A stretch of 64,000 nt of DNA, from positions 9,920,001 to 9,984,000 of the forward strand of contig NW_020825289.1 in the NCBI RefSeq assembly GCF_003286085.1. Direction: 5' to 3'. Shown here piece by piece: positions 52,001-61,000 of the stretch (position 1 is the first letter of the stretch; each line of letters opens with the position of its first letter). Made by a program: the position numbers and the translations under genes. The notes under the pieces were generated by a model that was not told where the DNA came from, ran no database searches, and saw only the letters and a program-made list of their open reading frames with translations. This DNA is from Drosophila persimilis. Lineage: Eukaryota > Arthropoda > Insecta > Diptera > Drosophilidae.

Positions 52001-55000
52001 GTAAACGGAAGTACGCAAAATGTTACCGGCTAGGAATCGAATCGGTTATTTGCGGTACTTCCCAAGTTTATCAGAATTCTCAATCACATTTCGTCTTAAA
52101 CTATCAGATATCGAGTGTGTGTCTGTCCCCTACAGCCGAAAAGATATCGATTTATATCGCTTTCCATCGATTTTTCCATCCTTACCCTAAACCGCACATT
52201 GCTGGTGGAATCGGAATTGGCCACCGACTTTTCCGATGGGGAATTGCGACCCCCAAATGCGGCCATCGCACCACTCGAACTATACAGCGCCGTGCTGGAC
52301 TCCAGCGAGTGTCCGGCACTGGGAGAGCCGCCCACAGGATGTGCTGTGATTCCGACGGGGCCGGAGGCAGGAGGCCCACCCTCGGCCAAACAGCTGTGCT
52401 TCTCATTGCAGCTGGAGCAGACCTGGACCATGCCTGGTGTGGGTAGCGGGAAATAATTCGGTTAGTTGCGGTATTACAGGGCGGACAATGCCAATAATTG
52501 AGTGCACTTACCCTGGGGACTGATGGGACTAGCGTTCTTGTAGACCTTCATGGTCTTGATGAACGGATAGTAGGGCTCCCGCTCGGCATTGGGGCAGCAG
52601 TAGACGAGCCGCAGCTGTGACGAGGGCGTGTCCGTGCCGCAGGTATAGCACACAAAGGTGGTTCTCTCTGCCGCTGTTGGAGTCGGACGTTTGCGCAACA
52701 TATAGGAACGCTCCGATTCCGGTTTGTGCGAGGCCTGAACGAAGATACAAATCACGATCTCATATTAGTCATTAGTTGGCCGGTCCGGACATTTACAGTT
52801 TCAATTAGCAGGCTTATATAAGCACCACAGCTTGGGCGTGAAGCATACAAATATGATACCATTTAAAATCGATTAACACCGTGGCGATTTTTAGCAAACA
52901 ACTGTTAGATCTCAGATCTTGGGGTCTCGGGCACCCGCAGAGCAGATCGGTAACCAGGTAGAAGAAAGGAAAGATCTTCCTATTTACAGATCGCACTTAC
53001 GCTTACAGAAATAGAAACAAACCGGGCTAACTGGGCTTCTAATTTGAGGAGGTCTGTTAGCCCGTTTCGATTGCAATTTGCAGTTCATTCTCTAGAAGAT
53101 GCCGCCGACACATCAACGACTTTGATGAATTACATTTCGAATTGATTGATGGATTGACACACAGCGTACGAGTATGAATAAAACATTTTGTGGTGCCATC
53201 TGGCTGTAAAACTGCTCCGCGGCACATGGATGCTCGATGCTCAAGCGAATCCCGGCAAAGAGAAGGCCCGAGATATGGGAAAACAATAAACATTGCGTGT
53301 GCCTGATGTAAAAGTTAGTGTTTTGATTGCTCCCAAAAGCTGCTTTAAATTATTCCAAAACACTATAAATTTAAAGAGATTTAACTAATATAATATCTGT
53401 ACTAATAAAATCCCTTGCTTCACAGACAACAGATATTCGTTGCGTATACGACCTGTCAGACGATGGACGCCTGGGGGGATAAAGAGACGTCATTTGTGTT
53501 TGTTCAAATTAATATACGCAATCTGGCCACCCTCCTGCCGCCCTGCCACACTGCCACACGCGCATCATGGCTCGTCAACAACAATGACGGGACGGCATTT
53601 ATCATATTACGTATACGCCCAAGTGCCGTTTTCCCGAAATTAGTTGAATATTTCCCTCTCTGAACATACACAAATGTATTTTCCCAGCAAATCTTCACGT
53701 TCTCCATCGCTTTCATGGCAACCGACACAATTTATGTATCTAGGCATCAGCTGTGTCTGTATATTGTTGTATCTTCATATCTAGACAGCTCAAAAGGAGG
53801 AACGAGGCATGAGAGGGCCAGAGCGTTCATTCATTTATTTTATTAGGCACCGAGAAAATTTAATTGTTTGTTTACTTTCCCCATTTCATTGTGTGTCAGA
53901 TTTTTTGACATCGATAGGGGCGCGCGCATTTCGATTACACAACCGAATGGAACGGCCTGAGTTCCTTGTGGATACAAATGTGTCTTCGGGTATCCGTGTA
54001 TCTGTATCTCTGTCTCTGTGTCTCTGTGTGCGCTGTCATGTCTGTTTCCATTTTATTTGTTTGGCTCGCCATGCGGCGACTCACACACATATCGCTTCCC
54101 ATCAATCTGGACAATGCCATGTCATCTATATTTATTGATCCATGGCTTCGATGGCGTCGCTTGCTTCTGTTCTGGCCGCTCCGCTCAACTCCACTCCACT
54201 CAACTCCATCTCTCCCCAACCCACTCCAGCCCCCTTATCGCTTACCATGCGTGCCGCCATCGAACGTCTGACAATTTGCTTTATGGGAAAACAAGTTCGT
54301 CATGGGATACCCAGCAATCGTGGAGTATTAGAGCACAAAAATCTGTAATATTTCTTCCATTTCTTACGTTTTTTAAAGGCAATAAATACTGGGTAAACCA
54401 CAGTCGGCTCGGCTTGGCTCGGCCTCCCACAAAACTTCTTCCCCTCCCCGCTCTTCTTCTACCGCCTTCTTGTTCGCTGTTTGTTTGTGCTTTTCATGCC
54501 CGTTGATAAGCCGCAATGGCAATGGGGGTCATGACCGTTTAATAACTTTTTATGAACAACTTTTTTCTCTCTCTCTGTCTCTCTCTCTATCTCTGTTCTT
54601 TCATAACTTTTATTTCGTTTCGTTTGTTTTTTGTTAATTATGAAGCATAAAATAGCCCCCAAGTGATGGAGAGACAGCACTATTGCGGTTGGGGAATGAT
54701 TTCTGTTTCTGTTTGTGTGGGTTTTTTTTTTTTGTCTTATACAAAAGTTTTTTCTCGCTTTCAGCGTTTTTGTTGTTTGTTTGAGTAGAAATAAATAAGT
54801 AGCCAAAGTGGAATTTATTTCCACTAATTAATTTATATTTTTTTGTGTTGGGGATTATAAGTTCTCAAACATGAATCATGTTCAAGTTTTGGTTTTTCGA
54901 GTGTTTGCTTTGGCTTTAATTTGGGTCAATATTGATTGATTGATTTAATGAGCGGTTGAGTGAGTGAGTGAGTCCCGTGTTTGATGCCTTGCAGAACGGT

Positions 55001-55425
55001 TTCCATTAGAGGCGATTGCCATTGTTTGTAAACGTATTCGTGAATGATCCGAGTGTGGGTACAAGCCGTAGATACTTTGGATACTCCAAAGTATCTTCAG
55101 TTGCAATGAAATCTAGAATTCAACCTTCCTCAAGCTGAAGGCTCCTGCTCCTTAAACATTAAACATCAAATAAACAAATATTGCACTTTTAGAGTTGGAT
55201 TCCTCAAATTACCTTCGCGCTTTGCTGATCCTTGAGGATCAGATAGGTTTTTAGTTTCCTGTATTCCCGCCAGCCATTCGTATCCTTTGGCTTAAAACCG
55301 ACGCCTGAGGAGTTGCTGGTGCTGTTGTTGTTGGTGCTGCTGTTCTCATTGATGCAGCAATTATTGTTATTGTGGGTGTGGCCGTGGCCGCCCTCGCCCA
55401 CCACAACGGTGAGATTTTGGGCCAT
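6173..55425 (-). CDS. GSE1-family transcriptional co-repressor (13 coding exons, 1,506 aa predicted)
   Basis: Coding exons in order: 55425-55213, 52734-52512, 52433-52186, 48542-48409, 48344-48021, 47933-47741, 46423-46299, 46232-46014, 45935-45794, 45710-45635, 9606-8818, 8750-6990, 6246-6173. All boundaries are GT/AG, phases agree throughout, and the total of 4,521 nt is divisible by three. The C-terminal half has the GSE1 signature [13 protein letters not shown] (about residues 757-769; human GSE1 has a near-identical motif), then [10 protein letters not shown] (about 862) and an Arg/Glu-rich coiled coil (about 963-1050). Vertebrate GSE1 is a nuclear subunit of LSD1/CoREST/HDAC-type complexes, so a chromatin co-repressor role is inferred. 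The N-terminal half carries four paired CxxC modules (residues about 100-154, 274-359, 425-477, 509-555), which I infer bind zinc and do not know from human GSE1. The start ATG at 55425 has a good fly context (AAA before ATG). The fly gene name was not recalled with certainty, so no symbol is given. Confidence 0.85.
6353..6358 (-). terminator. Candidate intronic poly(A) signal for the long GSE1-like isoform
   Basis: AATAAA on the minus strand lies about 260 bases beyond the TGA at 6619-6621 and before the exon 13 acceptor. If used, it would end transcripts that keep the exon 12 extension, giving a composite terminal exon. It is only a six-base motif, so support is modest. Confidence 0.35.
6990..8750 (-). 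CDS. GSE1-like gene, coding exon 12 (residues 896-1482; may extend to 6619 in a longer isoform)
   Basis: The acceptor CTTGCAG|CA enters in phase and the frame reads [21 protein letters not shown] His/Ala/Met-rich stretch follows, then a long REKEQRE-type coiled coil (about residues 963-1050), then His/Ala/Ser/Pro low-complexity sequence with several poly-Ala runs. A good donor, GCAG|GTAAAA at 6989, leaves in phase 1 and fits exon 13. If this donor is not used, the frame stays open for another 123 codons to a TGA at 6619-6621 (ending ASASASDSR), giving a protein of 1,605 residues. Confidence 0.87.
8818..9606 (-). CDS. GSE1-like gene, coding exon 11 (residues 633-896)
   Basis: The acceptor GTTACAG|CG completes an Ala codon. 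The frame reads [15 protein letters not shown], then a Gln/His tract from CAG/CAA repeats (bases about 9330-9430), then the GSE1 signature [13 protein letters not shown] with an acidic tail ADIKEED. After a nuclear-signal-like basic stretch [11 protein letters not shown] comes [10 protein letters not shown]. The donor CAGCAG|GTAAGA leaves in phase 1. The SFAAALR motif plus the FQPY motif, in this order and ahead of a charged coiled coil, is the main basis for the family call. Confidence 0.9.
9607..16493 (-). other. Giant GSE1-like intron, 3' part (9.6-16.5 kb)
   Basis: The final 6.9 kb of the 36-kb intron, between the recursive splice exon and exon 11. It holds simple tandem repeats such as CATCC at about 10261-10280, CTGGGA at about 12222-12245, a GA run at 13146-13165 and GGCAG at about 14150-14170. 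Open frames on both strands follow repeats or skewed base composition and none is convincing as protein. Confidence 0.5.
16494..16535 (-). CDS. Candidate recursive-splice / cassette microexon (42 nt)
   Basis: On the minus strand a CTAAT branch site (bases 16569-16575), a pyrimidine tract and CTCTTTCAG are followed at once by GTGAGT, the layout of a fly ratchet point. A second strong donor, GTAAGT at 16493-16488, lies exactly 42 bases later. Joined to exon 10 (phase 1), the 42 bases stay open and read [15 protein letters not shown] before entering exon 11 in frame. They could therefore be skipped by recursive splicing or included as 14 extra residues. Without inclusion, exons 10 and 11 join with an Ala codon. 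No expression data are available here. Confidence 0.6.
22711..22744. repeat. (GT)17 microsatellite
   Basis: An uninterrupted GT dinucleotide run in the giant intron. Open frames across it are artefacts of the repeat. Confidence 0.95.
24377..24600. promoter_or_regulatory. GAGA-motif cluster in the giant intron
   Basis: Three GA/CT runs fall within about 220 bases: CT at 24377-24395, GA at 24435-24460 and GA at 24569-24585, with GAGAG and GCGCGC sequence between. Such clusters bind GAGA factor in fly promoters and Polycomb response elements. An internal promoter or enhancer is possible, but no core promoter element stands out, so this rests on motif density only. Confidence 0.3.
26189..26222. 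repeat. (CA)n microsatellite
   Basis: An uninterrupted CA run of about 34 bases in the giant intron. Confidence 0.95.
27513..28706. mobile_element. Transib-superfamily DNA transposon (non-autonomous, 1,194 bp)
   Basis: Perfect 36-base terminal inverted repeats begin CACTATGGTCCG and end in ...GGCCAAAA. The element is flanked by a perfect 5-base target duplication, CATCA, at 27508-27512 and 28707-28711. Transib elements, the family related to the RAG1 core, have 5-base target duplications and termini starting CACWATG, which this matches. The interior is AT-rich. A minus-strand open frame of about 85 codons at 27926-28183 (including [20 protein letters not shown]) could be a relic of the transposase, but I cannot verify it. 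The identical termini and intact duplication suggest fairly recent insertion. At this length it cannot encode a full transposase. Confidence 0.85.
28712..33934 (-). other. Giant GSE1-like intron (28.7-33.9 kb)
   Basis: No gene is supported. It contains GA-rich runs near 28.9-29.5 kb, a tandem CCAGAGC/CCACAGC repeat at about 29620-29670, a CT run at about 31759-31779, a CA run at about 32472-32499 and C-rich repeats near 32.7 kb. Open frames here track those repeats. Confidence 0.45.
28889..28946. repeat. (AC)n and (GA)n compound microsatellite
   Basis: An AC run of about 28 bases is followed within 5 bases by GA-rich repeats. It lies about 180 bases beyond the right end of the Transib element. 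Confidence 0.9.
33935..34460. repeat. AT-rich tandem repeat, about 130-base unit, about four copies
   Basis: The phrase GCACTRTTTTAGTGGTTTATTTA recurs with starts at 34026, 34158 and 34285, with a worn copy near 34431. Spacings are about 132, 127 and 146 bases. Each is followed by TTAAAGATTTWCTGCAATTTT and a TTTGCAATTTAAAAACAAAA element, and a partial copy of the unit precedes the first. Divergence among copies suggests an old local satellite array. Confidence 0.75.
34461..44296 (-). other. Giant GSE1-like intron (34.5-44.3 kb)
   Basis: No gene is supported. Simple sequence dominates: a GCN-type repeat at about 38366-38402 whose six frames give poly-Ala/Gly open frames, CA/GT runs near 39.9, 40.2, 41.34, 42.36 and 43.08 kb, G runs near 43.3 kb and a TRG-type repeat at about 40805-40845. 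Open frames such as those at 41.3-42.5 kb span these repeats and look non-coding. Confidence 0.45.
41341..41367. repeat. (CA)n microsatellite
   Basis: An uninterrupted CA run of about 27 bases, followed by GA repeats at about 41389-41401. Confidence 0.9.
44297..44406. repeat. Nested inverted repeat (possible hairpin, 110 bases)
   Basis: The outer arms AAACACCACCACAT (44297-44310) and its perfect complement (44393-44406) enclose inner arms AGTACGGCTTGAA (44336-44348) and its complement with one mismatch (44366-44378). The loop of 17 bases is itself rich in self-complementary ACATATGT-type sequence. It lies in the giant intron. It could be the ends of a tiny foldback element or a transcribed hairpin. 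Confidence 0.6.
44407..45634 (-). other. Giant GSE1-like intron, 5' end (44.4-45.6 kb)
   Basis: Nothing recognisable beyond ordinary intron sequence leading from the exon 10 donor. Short open frames are not supported. Confidence 0.5.
45635..45710 (-). CDS. GSE1-like gene, coding exon 10 (residues 608-633)
   Basis: This 76-base exon has acceptor CGCAG|CTC in phase 0 and the strong donor GAAG|GTAAGT in phase 1. It encodes [20 protein letters not shown] and then DKSKE. It is the last exon before the 36-kb intron, and its phase matches both the recursive exon at 16535-16494 and exon 11. Confidence 0.83.
45794..45935 (-). CDS. GSE1-like gene, coding exon 9 (residues 560-607)
   Basis: The acceptor TCACAG|A completes an Arg codon. 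The frame reads [20 protein letters not shown], then a Pro-rich acidic stretch ([12 protein letters not shown]), then [11 protein letters not shown]. The donor ATT|GTGAGT leaves in phase 0. The frame contains no ATG, so a search that requires a start codon would miss it. Confidence 0.85.
46014..46232 (-). CDS. GSE1-like gene, coding exon 8 (residues 487-560)
   Basis: The acceptor GACAG|A completes a Lys codon, followed by [17 protein letters not shown]. It contains a whole module 4: CHLC (residues 509-512), DFPFVKH and [10 protein letters not shown] (CxxC at 552-555). The donor TTAAG|GTGAGA leaves in phase 2. This is the clearest copy of the repeated module. Confidence 0.9.
46299..46423 (-). 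CDS. GSE1-like gene, coding exon 7 (residues 446-487)
   Basis: The acceptor TTCCAG|GGT enters in phase 0. The frame reads [20 protein letters not shown] and continues to [15 protein letters not shown], completing module 3 with CxxC at residues 474-477. The donor CGCAA|GTGAGT leaves in phase 2. The upstream intron is 1,317 bases and the downstream intron 66. Confidence 0.87.
47741..47933 (-). CDS. GSE1-like gene, coding exon 6 (residues 381-445)
   Basis: The acceptor TTGCAG|A completes an Arg codon. The frame reads [12 protein letters not shown], then a Ser/Thr/Pro linker, then [20 protein letters not shown] with the first CxxC of module 3 (residues 425-428). The donor AAAGAG|GTAGAG leaves in phase 0. 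A downstream donor at 47706 would keep the frame open longer but would put exon 7 out of frame, so it was rejected. Confidence 0.85.
48021..48344 (-). CDS. GSE1-like gene, coding exon 5 (residues 273-381)
   Basis: The acceptor CTGCAG|G completes a Pro codon and leads straight into CSICKVLC, the first CxxC of module 2 (residues 274-277). The motif HFPCLK follows, then an Asn/Ser tract containing a run of 13 Asn, then ACKDCKDYL (CxxC at 356-359). The donor AGAAG|GTTTTC is a weak match to consensus, but the 87-base intron and phase 2 fit exon 6. The Asn run is an expandable repeat of AAC/AAT codons. Confidence 0.85.
48409..48542 (-). CDS. GSE1-like gene, coding exon 4 (residues 229-273)
   Basis: The acceptor GATAG|CCG enters in phase 0. 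The frame reads [19 protein letters not shown] and onwards, a polar linker ending GHGQYP. The donor TATCC|GTGAGT leaves in phase 2. This frame was chosen because it alone joins both neighbours without a stop. Another frame of the same exon is also open but does not splice in phase. Confidence 0.82.
48543..52185 (-). other. GSE1-like intron 3 (3.6 kb)
   Basis: AT-rich, particularly 49430-49780, where TTTAAATT/AAATATTT motifs repeat. I see no nested gene. The pieces at 49115-49430 and 51600-51870 have open frames on both strands without protein character. Confidence 0.5.
52186..52433 (-). CDS. GSE1-like gene, coding exon 3 (residues 146-228)
   Basis: The acceptor ACCAG|GC restores a Gly codon across the junction and is followed by [14 protein letters not shown], the second CxxC of module 1 (residues 151-154). 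The remainder is a Ser/Pro/Gly-rich linker ending TSNVRFR. The donor TTTAGG|GTAAGG leaves in phase 0, and a 3,643-base intron follows. Confidence 0.87.
52512..52734 (-). CDS. GSE1-like gene, coding exon 2 (residues 72-146)
   Basis: The acceptor TTCAG|GCC enters in phase 0 and the donor CAGG|GTAAGT leaves in phase 1. It encodes the first half of CxxC module 1: CYTC (residues 100-103), a CC pair (117-118) and the aromatic motif YYPFI. A basic stretch MLRKRPTP precedes the module. The following intron is 78 bases. Confidence 0.88.
52735..55212 (-). other. GSE1-like intron 1 (2.5 kb)
   Basis: No gene or mobile element is recognised. It includes T-rich and CT-rich stretches (about 54560-54600). 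Open frames around 53.8-54.5 kb are unconvincing. Confidence 0.5.
55213..55425 (-). CDS. GSE1-like gene, coding exon 1 (residues 1-71)
   Basis: Begins with [13 protein letters not shown]. It contains a His/Asn/Ser-rich linker with a CC pair and ends in [20 protein letters not shown]. The donor is GAAG|GTAATT and the exon ends in phase 0. The open frame runs upstream without another ATG before a GTG, so the ATG at 55425 is the natural start. An acceptor-like AG lies about 45 bases upstream, so a 5' UTR intron is possible. The minus-strand flank contains GA/CT runs but no clear core promoter. Confidence 0.8.
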
Positions 55426-58023
55426 TTTAAAGAGGGAGAGAGCTGGGCATTCACTAATCACTCAATCACTTTGCTGTATTTGTAAATGGTTTGTATTTAT
55501 GTGAATCATTTTCTTTGCATAATTTCAATTGCTTAATGGTTTTCGATTGAGATTGAATGAATCACATTTGATTAAACACTGAAGCTGCTGCTGTTGCTGC
55601 TGTTCCTGCTGCTGGGGTTGTTGGCAGATTAATTAGAGAGGGATTTTGTGTGTGTCTGTGTCTGAGTCTGCGTCTGTGGCACCTTAATTACAACACGAAA
55701 CAAATTAAATTTAATTGAAACTGATATAAACGTTCTCCTCCTGCTACTGCTTCTGCTTCTGCATCTGCTCCTCTCTTGCTCTCTCTCTCTCTCTTTCGCT
55801 CTCTGTGTGTGTGTGTGTGCGTGTGTGTGTGTGCACTTGGGCGTGGATAAAACGCGAACGCGACGACGGATGACGCTCATGATGATGGTAATGATGTTAA
55901 TGATGATGATAATGATGATGCATCCGTATCCGTTCCGTATCCATATGGGGTGTTCTCTCACACTACTCCCCACCTTGCCACATGGAATTCCGCAAACACA
56001 CGCGATCAGTGTGGATGCAGCAGATTAAGAGGTAACTAATTATGCATTACATGCAACATGCCAGCTATCAGCGTCAACATCCCATTGCCGTTGGCCTAAT
56101 GGAAGTGCGCGGCGCGCGTTCATTAAACCCTCCTCAAGGAGACACGACACCCCACCCCACCCCGCCCGTCTCACCTGTTGCTACCACATACCACATACCC
56201 CCCAATGGCAATTAAGCGGGGCACAAGCCACAAATGGCACACACACGAAAGGGAACGGGAATTACAAGTGCCACGGGAACCCCCTCCCCCCTGCCACACA
56301 ATCAATTTGAGGGGGTCTCTGGCGAAAGATAAAGACAACAGCAAATGCGAAAAACTTGTGTGCAATTATTCGATAATAAAACTTTTGTGTTCGAGTGAAA
56401 GTAACTCATTAGAGGAGAGGAGGATTCTGATTTGCATGCCACGGAAGGGACTCATTTGAATAATTATAGTTTGAGCTTTTAATTAAATGAACTGCAATTA
56501 GACAATGGAGCTTAAGGTAATGGCCTTTCATTCCTTATTAAGATTATAATCATTCTATAATCACCACGGTTTTCGGTGGAATGGGGCATTTCCATGGTGT
56601 TTTTTCCAAGGTTCGTCATGGAGACACTTCAGTTTTTGATGGGCAGATGTACCCATGCGAAAGGGTATACAAGATTCATTGATTCATTGGCAAATGGTAG
56701 AACCCGCCCCCAAGCATAAGCTTAACCTTGTCCGCCCGCCCAAGTGGGTCAATGTGGGGCGGCCACAGACAAGGACAGTCAGTGCGAAACGAAGAGCCAG
56801 GAGGGCGTGCCAGTTATTGTTTGACCCACTTAAGCGCCAATGTGCGTGCTCCATTATAAAGAGGGGCCAGAGAGTATAGAGTCGTTGCGATTGTTGCTAT
56901 TTTGAGGCGATATAAATCATGATTCGCACGCAAATAAATCACGTGAAACAACCGATAACAAAAAATTCCTCATGTTTCGCCGAGCAGACCCCCACAGAAG
57001 AAGAAGAAGTGGGAGAAGGGGAGGAGAAGGGGGGAGAAGAAGTAGAAGTAGAGGACGAAGTAAAAAGCAAACGACTGCACATAAAACGGTTTATTTATAG
57101 AACGGTAAACACACACACACACACACACACACAGCCACAAAGGAAGGCAAAGAAACGCGCTGAAAATGGCAAAAACGCGCGCGTGTTTAAAAACGCGCAA
57201 AATAAAAACGGTATTTGTGACTGCTGCTGCTGCTGCTACTGCCGTTCCTGACTTGTGCCCCCTTCACGACCAAGTCATGTACATATGTATGTATGTACTG
57301 TGCATGTACTCTCCCCCCTCAATGGAGACACCTAATGGCCCCAGCCAACTTTCCGACAGGTTGGAGGCACAAGAGTTCAGAAACAAACAACAAAAAACTA
57401 CGAAATAAAACTTGAACCCCACCCCTCTTGTGACACTAGGGATGGGGGGCAAAACGATATTCATAACGGCTTTGCTTCTTTGTATAATAGGGGTGTTCAT
57501 TTAATTGATTTAAGTGCTTCCAATTGGATTAATTGTGGCAATTGCTGTTTATTATTTCCCGTATGGAAATCATTGAACTGCAGTCAAGCAATTTAATTAA
57601 CACAAGACACAGATACACACACACACAGTATAGATAGTGATGCGATTATTGCACTATCAATCACGCGACCGTCTCTAGTGTGACACCTTTTTAGCCTCCA
57701 GTGGAGCCCCTTTGGTTCCCGGCTATTAACTAACTGAAAAAGGGCAAACTTCGAGGCGGCATCGTTAACTTGTTGTTGCTTTTGGTGTTTTAAAACCAGT
57801 TTTTTGCGGCACTGCCACCGTTACCGGCTACTGTTGCGGCGAGTGCGGTGTGCGGCAGCGGAGGGAAGCAGAGGGGGCAGAGACATTGAACTGCTTTGAC
57901 AGCCGTGACTTTTGTTTGCTTTTATTATTAACACACGACATACATAGCTGACATTCTTGTTTGTTACACTTTATTGCCAGTTGAGCATTTATCAATTTTG
58001 ATTTTATGCGCCCCAGGCACGAA

Positions 58024-58062
<39 letters not shown>

Positions 58063-61000
58063 CAGGCTCCTCGTCTCATTAAGCGATTGTCGCAATTGGC
58101 ACTGTTGATAAGGTCTCGTCTCACACACACACAAATACACTGAAGCGTATGGGATTTCTCTGATTGCGGCGGGAGAGATTGAAAATCGTGCGACTCCGAC
58201 GGCGCGCGTCACAAAACGGAATGCTCCAACAACCGAACGCAGCCGACCAGCGGGCCAGAGCCAGACAAGAACGGATCGAGCAAAGCAAGCAATTTTCTGT
58301 TGGCGTTGGCGTTGGCGCTGACTTCGCTGCTGCTCCCGCTGCTCCTCTTTGCCTGATGGAGCCCTGCTCTCTTGTTATTCTTGTGGGCCCCCGCAAGAAA
58401 ACAAAAGCAACGACGACGCTGACGCTGACGCCGACGACGCCGCTCAGGGCAGCGCACAACTGAAACAAACAAACAACGAAGTCGCAGCCGCAGCCGCTGC
58501 TGGCGTTAACTGCGATGTCGGCGATGGCGTCGCACGAGTCTACGAATGGAAAAGCCAAAGCGGAGCGGCAAAGCACGAACTGAATCAAATTGAATTGAAG
58601 CGGCGAATGGCGAAACAAAAACACCAAAAAGCAAAGGAGCAGCAGCTGCAGAGGGAACTAGCTTACGAACCAGTGGGGGAGTGAACCTTATTTTACGAGT
58701 AAAAAGAGTAGTGGAGGGCCATATAAGCCTATGGGGCGGAGCGTACAGGCTGCAGACTGAACTAGTTTATGAAAACATTGCAAAGGAGTGACGGAGGAGA
58801 AGAGAACCCCATGAATAAATCACAATATAATGGAATTTGCAAGCAATTATTATGGCATAATTTGTAGACATTTCCATGATACAATACTAATAATAATTAT
58901 AATAATATACTCAATAATTACTCAATAAACAATGATTCAAATAAATGTTATCAATTAGTAAGTTAGGCTCTCCGAATAATTCAAATTTTAATTAATTGCA
59001 AAAATATTTCAAAATGCAAATTGCATTGAATTCTTTGCATGCTCCCACACTCGTTGGTTTTCAGCCCTGGAAAATGGACAGTTGAAAAAACAATCTCTAC
59101 ATGCGCTCCGAACACAAGCACAGATTGGTGAAGGGAGGGAGGGGAGGGGAAGAGAGAGGAGTGGTAGACAAAAACCAACACGAGCAAGCGACAAAAAGGG
59201 AAGTGGGACAAGGCAGGGAGCAGCTCGAGGGTCGCGTCACCTTTAACAAGTAGGCGGTGGCTGGCGGCATTCATGTAAACACGAGCCCCCAAAAACAACA
59301 CAAAGAGGAAAACGAAGGTGACGAAGGAGTAGGCAGTAAGATGGGGAGGAGGACTCTGGCGGGGTATTTATAACGAGAAAGAGAGAGTACCAAAGACTGG
59401 CCTTCCCTTCTATTTAATATACCTTGCAGAAGAAGAAGAGGATGCAGACACTTGGAGGTCGTCATGGCAAGAGTCAAATGGAAGACAGAATGCGAGGAGG
59501 AGGGGAGAGAGATGGAGATGTGGAGCTAAGATAACGACGGGAAGCAAATGCGTAGTCTGCAAATGCAACAGCGGCGCCTGGGCCTGGGCTCGAAAGCAGA
59601 GCAAACACAAAAGCAACGAACGCACAGGCACACACACACACACACACACACACACCGACAACAACGTATGCTCTCCACAGAATAGATTGCACTGTGGTGC
59701 ATTTATTTATTTAGTCAATGGAATCTGCAGAATGTGCAGGTTAGGGGGCACTCAGACACACTTAGGACCCCCCTCTGCCAGTAATCCACCTGGCAACAGT
59801 CTGAGCCGAAATATTGTGGAAATAAGCAGGAATAGCAACAAAAAGTATTAAAGATACAGGGGGGGACAAGGGGACATGTACATGCATGTACATACATACA
59901 TACATACAAATGTATATGTATAAATAACAAGAAATGAAGGCTTTTCTTCAAGGGGTGGGAATTTAAAAGGAAAACAGGCTTGAGCTTATAAAATTCAATA
60001 CAATTCAAGACATTAAAGACACTGTTTAGGCATTAACTTTGATTAACTTGTTAAGTTCTTTACTAATTTAATACTAGTGAGGGTGCTTCAATGCTAGAAT
60101 GTTTCGTGTCCAAACAGCAAACAGAAACTGAAACAAAAGTAAGCAAGCGAGAGAGAGAAACCAGGCGAAAGCGATAACAAAAGTTGAGTAAACGCACAAA
60201 CAAACAAATGACACAAAGTAAACAAAACCAACAAAGCGAATAAAGGATGAATAAGAGAGCGAGCGAGAGAGAGAGAGAGAGGGGGGCAGCTAAGCTCCGT
60301 TGAGGCAAAATTAAATGTTGGTTCAAAGCAGACGAAGTGTGAAATAATCAAATTAACTAATGCACAGACGAGACCAAAGAGCAGGAGGTGAAAAAGGAGT
60401 GAGAGAGAGAGAGCGCGAGGTGAGCACAATCAACGAAAGAGACGGCCAGAGTCAGAGACACCCTACCACCACCTACACTGCTGACGTCATCACAAGGATG
60501 CCTGAGAGTATACTCTTTTGGGGAGGAGGCCCACTCCATATATCATTTTGGCGCTTAATTAATGACAGCAAAGTACTCACAGGCATCGACAATTAAATAC
60601 AGAAATTTGTATATTTACGATTCACAAGATATTTAAGGAAACAATTTTCCCGTTTGGGGTTAAGTTTAATGAAGTGCAAAGATAATCATATTAGAACACA
60701 TTTATTTCATTCAATTAAAATTAATAGGCAAAATATTTTAAAGGAAGAAATTTCTGTTTCTATTCGTTGAACTTTGGTGTCTGCGTACGAAAAGAGAAAT
60801 GTATGACCATTCATTGGGATATTGAGTCTTTGCTGCAGACAAAGTTGGAGCGTTTCTACCATTAATCCATTAACATTTCTTCATTTCTTCAATTTGTATG
60901 TATGTTCCCTTCCACTATCCTACTCTGGCTTACCCCATAATCTCTGTATAGCTCTCTGTATTAGCTATAAATATAGATTCTGTATTTGATTTCCCCCTCA

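Noticed and set aside
56165-56185. AACAG|GTGAGA on the minus strand as donor of a 5' UTR exon or ratchet point
   Set aside because: There is no pyrimidine tract before the AG, and no evidence of an exon. It is possible as a UTR donor but unsupported.
58349-58684. Plus-strand open frame with a helical C-terminal stretch (KRRMAKQKHQKAKEQQLQRE)
   Set aside because: The opposite strand is equally open, no splice or start context supports it, and composition suggests GC-richer UTR or promoter DNA. Kept only as a note under the intergenic region.
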